A stretch of 40,470 nucleotides of DNA, taken from an uncultured Spirochaetaceae bacterium (GTDB taxonomy: Bacteria; Spirochaetota; Spirochaetia; Treponematales; Treponemataceae). Shown here one piece after another: positions 24,630 to 33,532 of this stretch. Location of the stretch: assembly GCA_902778325.1 (NCBI GenBank), contig CACYWZ010000018.1, forward strand, positions 1 to 40,470, written 5' to 3'. Every line of letters starts with the position of its first letter. Position 1 is the stretch's first letter. The notes beneath the pieces are model-generated. The model was not told the DNA's origin. It saw only the letters and a list, made by a program, of their open reading frames with translations, and made no database searches. A program made the position numbers and the translations under genes.

Positions 24630-25705
24630 AGTGCGCTATCGTTTAAAAGTCGGGCGATATATATTCCCATCATTTCTACATCAGAAAACTCAAAGAATGG
24701 CTTTTTTCCAGTTTCTTTTCCAATTTCAATTCCGTTATTAAAAGGCGTGAAATCAAGAATTTTCGTCCACGGAATAACTTTGTTTTGCTTTTTTCCAACA
24801 AAAATAATTCGTTTGTTTGTAAAATAAACTTTGCCAGAATCAATGAGTTTCATATATTCTTCGGTGTGCCTAGACGGTGCAACATTTCCAGAGCGATATG
24901 TTATATGCTTCGTAACTTTGCGACTGTATGTATAACCAGAATATGAAACTGAAACAGTTCGAGTGCGTTCTTCATACCAATTTACGTTTGCTTTATAGCA
25001 ACAAGTTTCATTCTTGTGCAAAGCAATCGGCACTTCAAGCACAGGGAGTTCTCCGTTTTCAATTCTCCAAAGCTCTCTTAATCTGTTCAATCCAGAAGTT
25101 GAAAAATGAACAGATACATTTAAACCAGAAATCAAATCATTTAGTTCTTTATCATCATCTGGAGAACAGCGATTCGCAAAGATAATTCTGTCAACAACTC
25201 TCTGTATTTTATCCTGACATTCTTTGTTGTAAATTGAACGAGAATCAAGAACTGACAATGAAAATTCACCTTTTATTGCTTCAAGTTCATTTTTCTCTTT
25301 TTCAGTAACCACACCGTCCCAAATAGCATCAGAAACTTTGTTTTTGTAAATGCGCAAACCTTCTTCTTCAATTCTTGATTTCAAATAATGTTCATCAATG
25401 CAAAGCAGCTCTCTTAAAAAAGAAAGCTGCTGTTTTTCGTCATCAGAAAGTCTTTGGTCATCAAAAATACATTTGTTGATATATTTGTCCAAAAGGACTT
25501 CGCGTTCTCTTTTGAAATCTTTGTCATTGACTTTATATTTTTCTTTCAATGAAGCCAATACATCTGTTTTTACGGCAGTAATATTATCTTCATTTTCAGA
25601 GAGTAGATTTTCCAATTCAATGATGTAGTTTTGCTTCGGCAGCATCTTAAAGAGTTTGTGAAAAAACGAAACTTCTGTTAACGGACGTTTATGATAAATT
25701 TCCAT
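24626..25705 (-). CDS. Unknown cytoplasmic protein with PH/GRAM-like C-terminus
   Basis: The 359-residue protein starts with ATG 25705 after AGGAGA. There is no signal peptide or membrane helix. Residues 40-180 are helical and highly charged with acidic loops, somewhat like TerB-type tellurite-resistance modules (a weak impression). The C-terminal part, from about residue 285 (DSGKVYFTNKRIIFVGKKQNKVIPWTKILDF), has the pattern of bacterial PH or GRAM-like domains that sense membranes. It is the first gene of the operon with the potassium channel and overlaps it by four bases. A role tied to the membrane or the channel is inferred from that coupling only. Confidence 0.75.
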   Translation of the reverse strand: MEIYHKRPLTEVSFFHKLFKMLPKQNYIIELENLLSENEDNITAVKTDVLASLKEKYKVNDKDFKREREVLLDKYINKCIFDDQRLSDDEKQQLSFLRELLCIDEHYLKSRIEEEGLRIYKNKVSDAIWDGVVTEKEKNELEAIKGEFSLSVLDSRSIYNKECQDKIQRVVDRIIFANRCSPDDDKELNDLISGLNVSVHFSTSGLNRLRELWRIENGELPVLEVPIALHKNETCCYKANVNWYEERTRTVSVSYSGYTYSRKVTKHITYRSGNVAPSRHTEEYMKLIDSGKVYFTNKRIIFVGKKQNKVIPWTKILDFTPFNNGIEIGKETGKKPFFEFSDVEMMGIYIARLLNDSAL

Positions 25706-25749
25706 TTTATTCTCCTATAGTTAAACTTTTTGAGTTATTTATAACAAAT

Positions 25750-25778
25750 ATCATATACTCAAAATATCTATACATCAA
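25750..25778 (-). promoter_or_regulatory. Predicted promoter of the unknown protein-channel-GNAT operon
   Basis: On the minus strand a -35 TTGATG (25778-25773) and a -10 TATGAT (25755-25750) are 17 bases apart, about 45 bases upstream of the start at 25705. Confidence 0.55.
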
Positions 25779-25897
25779 GAGAACTAGTTTTAGGGCTTTG
25801 TTTTGATTCTTTTTGCGCACATGCAAGTATACCACCGTACTGTTTTTATTGGCATTATTGTGAGTTACCTCTATACATTTTACTCATTTCTGAAAAC

Positions 25898-25927
25898 TTG
25901 CAAAGGCAGCGTTTCTGGGCTTAAAAT
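25898..25927 (+). promoter_or_regulatory. Predicted GH115 promoter
   Basis: A -35 TTGCAA at 25898-25903 and a -10 TAAAAT at 25922-25927 are 18 bases apart, about 30 bases upstream of the start codon. Confidence 0.45.
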
Positions 25928-25957
25928 TAAAAACGTATTTATATACGAGGTGCAGTT

Positions 25958-28822
25958 ATGAAAATAAAGAGCATAGAAAAAGATTTGTGCTTTGTGTGCG
26001 ATGAAAGAGAGTTTTCAGGCGTGCAGAAAATCGCTTTGAAAGTGGCAAAAGACATCGAGAGAGTTTTTGGTTTTGAACCAACCAAATCTTATAATCTTGC
26101 GGGAATCAAAAAGAACGCGGTTATTTTTGGAACGCTGAACAAGAGCTATTTTATCAATGAACTTGCTCAAGCGGGAAAAATCGATGTTTCAAAAATTGCT
26201 GGAAAGCGTGAAGTCTTTGGCTTTTTTGTGCTTGATAACACAATCGTTGTTGCAGGAAGCGATAAGAGAGGCACAATTTACGGACTTTTCCATATCTCTG
26301 AGCTTTTGGGCGTTTCTCCGTTTGTGGATTTTGCAGATGTTGTTCCTGCAAGAAAAGACGCTTTTGAGTTCACAACAGAACACAATTTTGTTTCAAAAGA
26401 ACCTTCTGTAAAATACCGCGGTTTCTTTATCAATGATGAGTGGCCAGCGTTCGGAAACTGGAGCTTAAAGCAATTTGGAGGTCCTAACGCCAAATGCTAC
26501 GAGCACGTTTTTGAAATGCTTTTGAGATTGAAGGGAAATTACTTGTGGCCTGCGATGTGGTCTGCGGTTTTCTCTTGGGACGGGCCGGGATTGGCGAACG
26601 CGGAGCTTGCGGACGAATACGGCGTTGTGATGGGAACAAGCCACCACGAACCATGCTGCCGCGCGGGCGAAGAGCACCGAAAGTATCGCAACACCACAAA
26701 AGAATACGGCGATGAGTGGAATTTCCAGCACTGCCGCGAGGGAATTACTCGCTTTTGGCGCGACGGTCTTAGACGAAATCGCAATTTTGAGAACATCTAC
26801 ACTGTCGGTATGCGCGGAGAAGCGGACACAGCTATTCTTGGGCGAGAAGCCACTCTCAAAGACAACATTGATTTGCTCAAAGACGTTTTGAACACGCAGT
26901 ACAAGCTGATGAAAGAAGAGGTTAATCCAAATCTCAACGAAATCCCGCGCTTGCTCGTTATGTTCAGCGAAGTCGACAAGTTCTATTTTGGCAACAAAGA
27001 CACGCAGGGCTTGAAAGACACAGATTTGCTCGACGGCGTTACTATCATGATGACCGATGACAATTATGGCGTTCTTCGCGCTCTTCCAGACGAGTCAATG
27101 CGAAATCACAAGGGCGGTCTTGGTCTTTATTATCACTTTGATTTCCACGGCGGTCCTCATTGCTACGAGTGGACAAACGAAAACTATTTGCCAAAAGCGT
27201 GGGAGCAGCTCACTGCGGCTTATGAGTGGGGAATCCGTGAAGTTTGGATTGTCAACGTCGGCGACATGGGGCTTTTGGAGTTCCCGCTCAACTACTTTAT
27301 GGATATGGCGTATGATTATGAAAAATACGGCTCTCCAGAAAAGTGCAACACGCAAAAATGGACTCACGACTGGCTCTACAAGCAGTTCGGCTCTTACTTT
27401 GTCGACAGCGATATGCAAAAGATGGAGCAGATGGTGCAAGATTACACCTTCATCGTCAATCGCTGCAAAATAGAAGTGATGAACGGCAAGACTTACGACC
27501 CGCGCCATTTTGGGGAGGCTGATGAGCTTTACTCAAAGGCTCAGGAAATCGTTGAGACAGCGCAGTATCTTTTGAGCCACTGCCCGAAAGAAATTGAAGG
27601 CGCATTCTATGAGCTCGTTTACTATTCAGCGGCAGGCGCGGCGAACGTGTATCGGCTCTGGATTGCCTCTCAGAAAAATCACCTTTACGCAAAGCAGAAC
27701 CGCGTTGAAGCAAATGATTGGGCAAAGAAAGTCGATGATTATCTCAAGTTCGACGAAAATCTCACAGACGCGTATCACAACGTTGACGGCGGCAAGTTCT
27801 ACGGCTTTGGGCTTTCGGAGCATATCGGCTTTGACCACTGGAACGATGAGGACGACAAGAAGCCGATTTTGATGAACATCTATCCGTCAAAGAAGCCGCG
27901 CCTTGTTGTAAACCCTGTCGACCGCGCGGAGTATCTCGTCGGCACAGATTACAGCGAAAAAGAAATGCGAATCGACACGTTCTTGAACCCGAACGAGAAA
28001 AGCATTGCTATTGACCTTGCTCCATCGAACGAGATGGAAATCCCGTACACTGCCGAGAGCAATGTTCCGTGGCTCATCTTGTCGCACGAAAAAGGCGTTG
28101 CGCTTCACAGACACGACACGCTCATCGTGACAATCGACCGCGAAAAACTTGCAGCTGCTGGCGGAAAGGGCGAGGGCATTGTGAAAATCGACGCAATTTT
28201 GGAAAGCCAGCAAAGCCATATGCGCCTTATCTTTAGCGCACAGAACGCTGAAAACTTGCCAAAAGCCACAAAGCCGAACACATATTTTGAAACAAACGGC
28301 TACATCTCAATTCACGCCGACAAGTATTCCGAAAAGCACGACGCAGAGGCTTTCAGCTTCTCACATCTTGAAGGCTACGGACGCACGGCTTCTGCAATGA
28401 AGGTTTTGCCAGCCTTCCATGCGCCTTTTTCAAAAGAGAGCAAAGATGTGCCGTATCTTGAATACACTTTCTTTGCCGAGAACGACGGAGATTACACTGC
28501 GGAGTTTTTCTTCTCGCCAACGAACCCGCCTCTCATCGACAACGTTATGGAATACGCTTATAGCGTGAACGGCGGCAAAACTGTCGTGAAGAACGTCGTT
28601 AACAAAGACACTTTCGTAACGTATTTTAGCGATGAGTGGGCGAAGGGCGCAGAAGAGAATATCCAAAAGCGACGAGTGACCGTATCGCTCAAAAAAGGCG
28701 AGAACACGCTTCGCTTCTATGCTTACTGCCCGACAATCATTCTGGAAAAAATCGTGCTGTTCAAAGAAGGCAAAGAACCTCCGTCCTCGTTCCTTGGAGC
28801 AGCTGAAAGCTACAGAAAATAG
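25958..28822 (+). CDS. GH115 alpha-glucuronidase, cytoplasmic
   Basis: The 954-residue protein is a glycoside hydrolase family 115 enzyme, which removes glucuronic or 4-O-methylglucuronic acid from the xylose backbone of xylan. Family landmarks are the N-terminal domain ending GIYGLFHISELLGVSPF-like, then KYRGFFINDEWPAFGNW, EMLLRLKGNYLWPAMWSAVF, GVVMGTSHHEPCCRAGEEH, the region EVWIVNVGDMGLLEFPLNYFMDMAYD, and a C-terminal beta-sandwich region (from about residue 690). There is no signal peptide, so it acts on imported oligosaccharides in the cytoplasm. The start ATG follows GAGG. It stands alone between two long intergenic stretches. The length fits the family (about 850-1000). Confidence 0.94.
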   Translation: MKIKSIEKDLCFVCDEREFSGVQKIALKVAKDIERVFGFEPTKSYNLAGIKKNAVIFGTLNKSYFINELAQAGKIDVSKIAGKREVFGFFVLDNTIVVAGSDKRGTIYGLFHISELLGVSPFVDFADVVPARKDAFEFTTEHNFVSKEPSVKYRGFFINDEWPAFGNWSLKQFGGPNAKCYEHVFEMLLRLKGNYLWPAMWSAVFSWDGPGLANAELADEYGVVMGTSHHEPCCRAGEEHRKYRNTTKEYGDEWNFQHCREGITRFWRDGLRRNRNFENIYTVGMRGEADTAILGREATLKDNIDLLKDVLNTQYKLMKEEVNPNLNEIPRLLVMFSEVDKFYFGNKDTQGLKDTDLLDGVTIMMTDDNYGVLRALPDESMRNHKGGLGLYYHFDFHGGPHCYEWTNENYLPKAWEQLTAAYEWGIREVWIVNVGDMGLLEFPLNYFMDMAYDYEKYGSPEKCNTQKWTHDWLYKQFGSYFVDSDMQKMEQMVQDYTFIVNRCKIEVMNGKTYDPRHFGEADELYSKAQEIVETAQYLLSHCPKEIEGAFYELVYYSAAGAANVYRLWIASQKNHLYAKQNRVEANDWAKKVDDYLKFDENLTDAYHNVDGGKFYGFGLSEHIGFDHWNDEDDKKPILMNIYPSKKPRLVVNPVDRAEYLVGTDYSEKEMRIDTFLNPNEKSIAIDLAPSNEMEIPYTAESNVPWLILSHEKGVALHRHDTLIVTIDREKLAAAGGKGEGIVKIDAILESQQSHMRLIFSAQNAENLPKATKPNTYFETNGYISIHADKYSEKHDAEAFSFSHLEGYGRTASAMKVLPAFHAPFSKESKDVPYLEYTFFAENDGDYTAEFFFSPTNPPLIDNVMEYAYSVNGGKTVVKNVVNKDTFVTYFSDEWAKGAEENIQKRRVTVSLKKGENTLRFYAYCPTIILEKIVLFKEGKEPPSSFLGAAESYRK

Positions 28823-28840
28823 CGCGTTTTTTTTCAAAAT

Positions 28841-29096
28841 CAGCCGTTAAGTCCACTTAATCGCTTGCCAGAAAAAAAAGGAAGGCGTTAAGTCGACTTA
28901 ATTGCTCGCCAGAAAAAAAAGGAAGCCGTTAAGTGCACTTAATTGCCTCCCAGAAAAAAAAGGAAGCCGTTAAGTCGACTTAATGAGCCGCCAGAAAAAA
29001 AAGCTCTTCGTTAAGTGCACTTAATGGCGAGAAAAAAAATTTTTCATTAAGTGCACTTAACGGAGAGAAAAAGTTTTTTGTCGTTAAGTGCAAAAG
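28841..29096. repeat. Array E: 41-base palindromic tandem repeat
   Basis: The core GTTAAG starts at 28846, 28887, 28928, 28969 and 29010, exactly 41 bases apart; two shorter steps follow (29046 and 29083). The core is a perfect palindrome in two versions: TTAAGTCGACTTAA (28888 and 28970) and TTAAGTGCACTTAA (28929, 29011 and 29047). The first copy, TTAAGTCCACTTAA, is broken only in the middle. Each unit also carries an A8-tract (AGAAAAAAAAGGAAG). The array lies between the GH115 stop and the promoter of the outer-membrane protein; no ordinary terminator is seen in this 367-base gap. Confidence 0.93.
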
Positions 29097-29112
29097 TTTT
29101 CCTAAGTTACTA

Positions 29113-29142
29113 TTGAAAATAAAAGTAAAGTTATGTTATAAC
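29113..29142 (+). promoter_or_regulatory. Promoter of the outer-membrane protein gene
   Basis: A -35 TTGAAA at 29113-29118 and a -10 TATAAC at 29137-29142 are 18 bases apart, about 48 bases upstream of the start codon. Confidence 0.55.
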
Positions 29143-29189
29143 GCTCTTGTGCGGAAAAATCCGCGGACTTCTCAAAAAGGGAGAATATT

Positions 29190-29840
29190 ATGAAGAAGAT
29201 TTTATCAGTGGTGGTTGCGCTTTTCATGCTTGCAGGTGCATTCTCGGAATCAGGGCTTTATGCGAAGTTGAACGCGGGCTGGGCAGATGGTTCTGTCTAT
29301 ATCAAAGACGGAAGCTGGCACGATTCTACAGGCTTTTCGGGCTTTGAGCTTTTCCCTGCGATTGGATTTGCTCCAGAGGCAACAAGCGTTCCTGACAAGC
29401 CTTTTGACTTCACTTTCGAGGCATCATTGGGAATGATTTTGGGAAAAGGAGACGAATACAGCGATGTCGATGTAAAAGTTTTCAATCCTGGATTCACATG
29501 CTTTTTCAACTGGCACTTTGAGGGCTTTGACAGCGAGTTCTTGCAGCATTTTGTTCCATATGCAGGCGCGGGAATGTCTACTCCGATTCAGAGGGTTGAA
29601 GTAGAGTGGGAACACACATACGCCGACCATTATGACAATTATGGAAACCCTGACCATTGGCGAACAGACAGTTGGTCTCACAAAGCAACAACATTCGGAA
29701 TTGATTTGACGTTTGTTCTTGGTGCGCGCTATGCGTTCACCGAAAAAATCGAAGCAAACGCAGAGATTGGCTGGAACTCTTCCATCACAAACGCTTTGAA
29801 CAACAGATTCATTCGTGGTGGAATCTTCTATCGCTTCTAA
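29190..29840 (+). CDS. Outer-membrane beta-barrel protein, unknown role
   Basis: The 216-residue protein starts with a signal peptide (MKKILSVVVALFMLAGAFS). The rest is rich in alternating aromatic and polar residues, typical of beta strands (GLYAKLNAGWADGSVY, FTFEASLGMILGKG, FVPYAGAGMS, IDLTFVLGARYAF, IEANAEIGWNSSI), and it ends in an aromatic residue (GGIFYRF), the usual signal for barrel insertion. It is probably an eight-stranded outer-membrane barrel. The start follows GGGAG. I know no function; the tight size suggests a small porin-like or surface protein. It is followed by a bidirectional terminator. Confidence 0.75.
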   Translation: MKKILSVVVALFMLAGAFSESGLYAKLNAGWADGSVYIKDGSWHDSTGFSGFELFPAIGFAPEATSVPDKPFDFTFEASLGMILGKGDEYSDVDVKVFNPGFTCFFNWHFEGFDSEFLQHFVPYAGAGMSTPIQRVEVEWEHTYADHYDNYGNPDHWRTDSWSHKATTFGIDLTFVLGARYAFTEKIEANAEIGWNSSITNALNNRFIRGGIFYRF

Positions 29841-29850
29841 TTCTTAGATG

Positions 29851-29888
29851 AAAAACCCCTGAACAAATGCTCAGGGGCTATTTTTTTG
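29851..29888. terminator. Bidirectional terminator between the barrel gene and the efflux operon
   Basis: CCCCTGA at 29856-29862 pairs with TCAGGGG at 29871-29877. A-tracts on the left and T-tracts on the right allow use on both strands. Confidence 0.9.
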
Positions 29889-29905
29889 CTTCAAAGACTT
29901 TTTTA

Positions 29906-30190
29906 TTATTCACTGTCTTTGAGGGTAAAGAGCTTTACGCCCTCGTCTTTGAATGTCTTTTTGATTGCGCGAACAACAGCGCGCACTTTTTCAATTTCGC
30001 TGTCCTCAACATAGGAGAACAAAAGGAAATTTGTCTCCGGCCATGTCGTGTTTCCGAGTTTTCTGTCGCTTTTTCCCCTGCCCTGCACAAGCGGGCTTAT
30101 TGTGTACAAGATGTTCGGGATTGTCTGCTCAAGGAGTTCTGTCAAATCTTCCTGAATGGACTGGTTCGCAACAATTTCAGCTCTGTACAT
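29906..30190 (-). CDS. PG0541-type transporter-associated PII-like protein
   Basis: The 94-residue protein starts with ATG 30190 (an in-frame GTG lies one codon upstream); GAGG precedes it inside the RND gene. It has a small alpha/beta PII-like pattern: MYRAEIVANQSIQEDLTELLEQ, PLVQGRGKSDRKLGN and TNFLLFSYVEDSEIEKVRAVVRAIKKTF. Proteins like this, named after Porphyromonas PG0541, are encoded beside RND pumps. The gene overlaps the RND gene by 14 bases, so it is translated with it. It may modulate the pump; the mechanism is unknown. Confidence 0.75.
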   Translation of the reverse strand: MYRAEIVANQSIQEDLTELLEQTIPNILYTISPLVQGRGKSDRKLGNTTWPETNFLLFSYVEDSEIEKVRAVVRAIKKTFKDEGVKLFTLKDSE

Positions 30191-33100
30191 CACTTTCCTC
30201 CGTTACGCTCTTTTTTGCGCTCCTCTTTTTTGTCGTTGCCACTTTTGAAGCCTTGTCTGCTTTGGCGTTCAGCGAATCGCTTTTCTCGGCTGTTGTTTTT
30301 CTTGCGTATTTTCGCTTTGGCTTTTCTTCGTCTTGTGCGCTTTTCTCTTCTGTTTCAGCAGTTTTTCGGCTTCGCACACTCTTTTTTGGTGCAACTTGAG
30401 TTGCGCTTTCTTTTGATGTGTCCAAAAGCTCAACTTTGATTTTTGTTTTTGAAGCCTTTCTCTTTCTCATCACCAAAGAATAAAGGACGGGAATAAAGAA
30501 GAGCGTGATAAATGTGCTGCTCGTCAATCCTCCGACGACGGCGACGCCAATAGGCTGAACCATCGCCGCGCTTCCAGAAGAGGCAAAGCACATCGGTATC
30601 ATTCCCAAGATTGTTGTGAGCGTGGTCATCAAAACAGGGCGAAGACGGCTCTTTCCCGCTTCAAAGCAGGCTTCTTTGACCGAAAGTCCGCGGTCTACAA
30701 GAAGATTCGTGTAGTCAACGAGGATAATTCCGTTATTAACGACGATACCGACAAGCATAATAAGACCGATTGCGCTCATCATAGAAATCGACTGCCCGCT
30801 TATCTTGTAAATCGCAACGACGCCGATGACAAGGAACGGAATCGTGCAAAGGTTTATCAAAGGCGCTTTGAAGCTTTCGTAAGTTCCTGCCATGACGCCA
30901 AAGACGAGCAAAATTGCCATGATGAAAATCTTTCCGTAAGCCTTGCTTTGTTTTTTCATCTCTTTCCAAGAGCCTTCGTAAGAAACGTTCACGCCCTCAG
31001 GAATGATGAAACTTTCGGCGATTGCGTTCTGGATTTCTTTTTCAACGTCAGACGCATTCATATTCGTAACGATGCCCGCCGTGACATGAACGATGCGCGA
31101 TTGATTGTCGCGACTGATTGAAACAGGGCCTAAACCTTTCTTGACTGAAGCAAAGTTTGCGACGCTGACCTTGCCGTTCGTGCCTTTCACATAAATCGTC
31201 TCTAGGTCTGTAACTTTTGCTCTGTCTTCAGGGCGAAGCATTATAACAACGTTGTATTCTTTGCCGCTCTTTCGATAAACAGTGCTTGTAACGCCGTCGA
31301 TAGCGTAGTTTATTTCGTCCGCCACTGTCGTTACGTCAACTCCGAAGTTATAAGCGCGCTGTCTGTCGATAACGACTTCAACTTGTGGCAAACCTTCGGT
31401 TGTGTCAATCGTCGCTTCTCCGACATCGCTGACTTTTTGCATTGCCGCTTTTATCTTTTTGGCAGTATCCATCGCGGCGTCAAGGTCTGCGCTTCGGATT
31501 GCAATATCAATATCATCTCCCGCCATCTGCTGGCTTCTGCCCGCTCCGAACGAGAACTCTCCGTCTGCAAAGTCGGCAAAATGAGCGCGCAGCTTTTGCT
31601 GAATCGTTGCCGAAGTGTCGATTTGCTCGCTGCTTTCTGGCAAACGTATCTCGATTGAAGCTTTGTAAGAGCTTGAAGAGCCTCGACCAGTTCCGATTGA
31701 GGTGATAATCGTTTTGTAGCCCTTGATTTCGTCTCTGATAATCTGCTCCATCTGCTCGATAACGGCAGTTGTTTCAGAAAGCGTCGTTCCGATAGGCATC
31801 GTAAGCTTAACAGACACAGAATCGTCGTTCGTTCGACTAAGCATCGTTATTCTCATCGTCGGAATAAAGGCAATCGCAACAACAAGCGCACCAACACAGA
31901 AAAGAACCGTAATTGCTCGGTTATTCAAAGCCTTTCGCAAGATTTTTGCGTAAAAGTCAGTAACGATGTTCAAGATTTTATCGAGAAATCCATAGAAGCG
32001 GATTAAGAAGCGGCTCTTCAAAGGCTTTTCTTTGCGGTTGGTGAGCGGCAAAAAGTGTCCCGCAAGCACAGGCACAAGGAAAATCGCAACGAAAAGCGAA
32101 GACACAAGCGCGATTACGACCGTGAAGATAATGCCCTTGAACATCTGACCGATGAAGCTCAAATCCTTCATATAAAACAAGAAAGGAATAAAGACGCAGA
32201 TAGTCGTAAGGTTACCCGAAATGACAGACATAATCATTTCTTGGCTTCCGAGGATAGCCGCGACGTGAGGTTTTGCGCCTCTTGTGCGGTAGGAGTGAAT
32301 GTTTTCTATCATAACGATTGACGCGTCAACAATCATACCAACGCCAAGAATCAAACCCGTCAAAGTCATCATATTGAGCGTGATGCCGACCGCGTTCATA
32401 CACAAAAGCGTGATGACCATCGAAAGCGGAATGGAAATCGCAATGATAATCGTGCTTTTCATACTCTTTAAGAAGAGGAAAAGAATGATAATCGCGAGTA
32501 TCAAGCCTTGATAAGCCGACTCAATCAGCGTGTTTATCGTGTCGCGGATAGAATCGGTGTCGTCAGAAACGATTTCTAGCGTTATATCGCTCGGTAGTTG
32601 CTCCTTAATCTTCTCAAGTTTCTCATATACAGCGTTCGCAACAGTAACGCTGTTCGTTCCCGACTGCTTCGTTACCGCGACATAGATGCCAGGCTCGCCA
32701 TTTATGAAAACTTCGCTCGATTTATCTTGATACCCCAAGAAAGCCTGCCCTATATCAGAGAGCTTCAAGTCGTAACCGTTCACAGTTTTGATAACCGTGT
32801 TGTTGATTTCGTCGATGCTTGAGTATTCGCCCGTCGTTCTAATCGTGTAATCACGCTTACCCTCGCTGATTTTGCCTCCGCCAAGCTCAAGGTTCTGCTT
32901 ATTCAAAGCCGCCGAGACTGTGGAGAAAGTCAAATCATAAGCCGCAAGTCTATTTTGCGAAAGCTCAACGCGCACAATCTTAGTTCTACCGCCCGAAACG
33001 CTCGCTTCAGCCACTCCGTCAACCTGCTCCAAAGAGTCCACGATTGAGTCTTCTGCAATCTGCTTCAAATCATCGTTGCTTCTGTTTCCTCTAATCGCAA

Positions 33101-33521
33101 GGCGGATAATCGGCATAGAATTTGAGTCCATCTTCAATATCGAAGGAGTCGACGCATTGTCTGGCAGAGATTTTTTCACTCGGTCAATCTTGTCGCGAAT
33201 GTCGGTTGTGGCTACATCGAGGTTATATCCGTAGTCAAATTGCAAAACGATAAAAGAAGAGCCTTCAGAAGAGCTAGAAGTCATCTCTTGCAAGCCCGAC
33301 ACGCTCACAAGTGCGCTTTCTAGCACCTTTGTTACGCTTTTTTCCACGCTTTCAGGGCCTGCATTTTTGTATGTCGTCGAAACCATAATGACGGGCATAT
33401 CAATATCAGGCATAAGAGCAATTGCAACACGCTGAAGCGAGAACAATCCCAAAACGCCGAGAAGAGCGAAGACGATTAAAGTCAAAACTGGGTGCGATAA
33501 TGTGGTTTTCGATATGCTCAT
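30177..33521 (-). CDS. RND efflux pump, inner-membrane subunit with a basic C-terminal tail
   Basis: The 1114-residue protein is an AcrB-type (HAE1-like) proton-driven exporter. It starts with the RND pattern MSISKTTLSHPVLTLIVFALLGVLGLFSLQRV, with PDIDMPVIMVSTTYKNAGPE next, and has 12 expected membrane helices in two groups around residues 10-30, 340-540, 560-580 and 865-1020. In helix 4 the motif is GVGMIVDASIVMIENIH; only one of the two adjacent aspartates of AcrB is present, as in many HAE1 pumps of anaerobes. The C-terminus is extended by about 85 residues (from about 1030) rich in Lys, Arg, Ala, Glu and Ser. It starts 11 bases after the adaptor gene. The substrate is unknown. Confidence 0.93.
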   Translation of the reverse strand: MSISKTTLSHPVLTLIVFALLGVLGLFSLQRVAIALMPDIDMPVIMVSTTYKNAGPESVEKSVTKVLESALVSVSGLQEMTSSSSEGSSFIVLQFDYGYNLDVATTDIRDKIDRVKKSLPDNASTPSILKMDSNSMPIIRLAIRGNRSNDDLKQIAEDSIVDSLEQVDGVAEASVSGGRTKIVRVELSQNRLAAYDLTFSTVSAALNKQNLELGGGKISEGKRDYTIRTTGEYSSIDEINNTVIKTVNGYDLKLSDIGQAFLGYQDKSSEVFINGEPGIYVAVTKQSGTNSVTVANAVYEKLEKIKEQLPSDITLEIVSDDTDSIRDTINTLIESAYQGLILAIIILFLFLKSMKSTIIIAISIPLSMVITLLCMNAVGITLNMMTLTGLILGVGMIVDASIVMIENIHSYRTRGAKPHVAAILGSQEMIMSVISGNLTTICVFIPFLFYMKDLSFIGQMFKGIIFTVVIALVSSLFVAIFLVPVLAGHFLPLTNRKEKPLKSRFLIRFYGFLDKILNIVTDFYAKILRKALNNRAITVLFCVGALVVAIAFIPTMRITMLSRTNDDSVSVKLTMPIGTTLSETTAVIEQMEQIIRDEIKGYKTIITSIGTGRGSSSSYKASIEIRLPESSEQIDTSATIQQKLRAHFADFADGEFSFGAGRSQQMAGDDIDIAIRSADLDAAMDTAKKIKAAMQKVSDVGEATIDTTEGLPQVEVVIDRQRAYNFGVDVTTVADEINYAIDGVTSTVYRKSGKEYNVVIMLRPEDRAKVTDLETIYVKGTNGKVSVANFASVKKGLGPVSISRDNQSRIVHVTAGIVTNMNASDVEKEIQNAIAESFIIPEGVNVSYEGSWKEMKKQSKAYGKIFIMAILLVFGVMAGTYESFKAPLINLCTIPFLVIGVVAIYKISGQSISMMSAIGLIMLVGIVVNNGIILVDYTNLLVDRGLSVKEACFEAGKSRLRPVLMTTLTTILGMIPMCFASSGSAAMVQPIGVAVVGGLTSSTFITLFFIPVLYSLVMRKRKASKTKIKVELLDTSKESATQVAPKKSVRSRKTAETEEKSAQDEEKPKRKYARKTTAEKSDSLNAKADKASKVATTKKRSAKKSVTEESDVQS

Positions 33522-33532
33522 AGCTCAACCCC

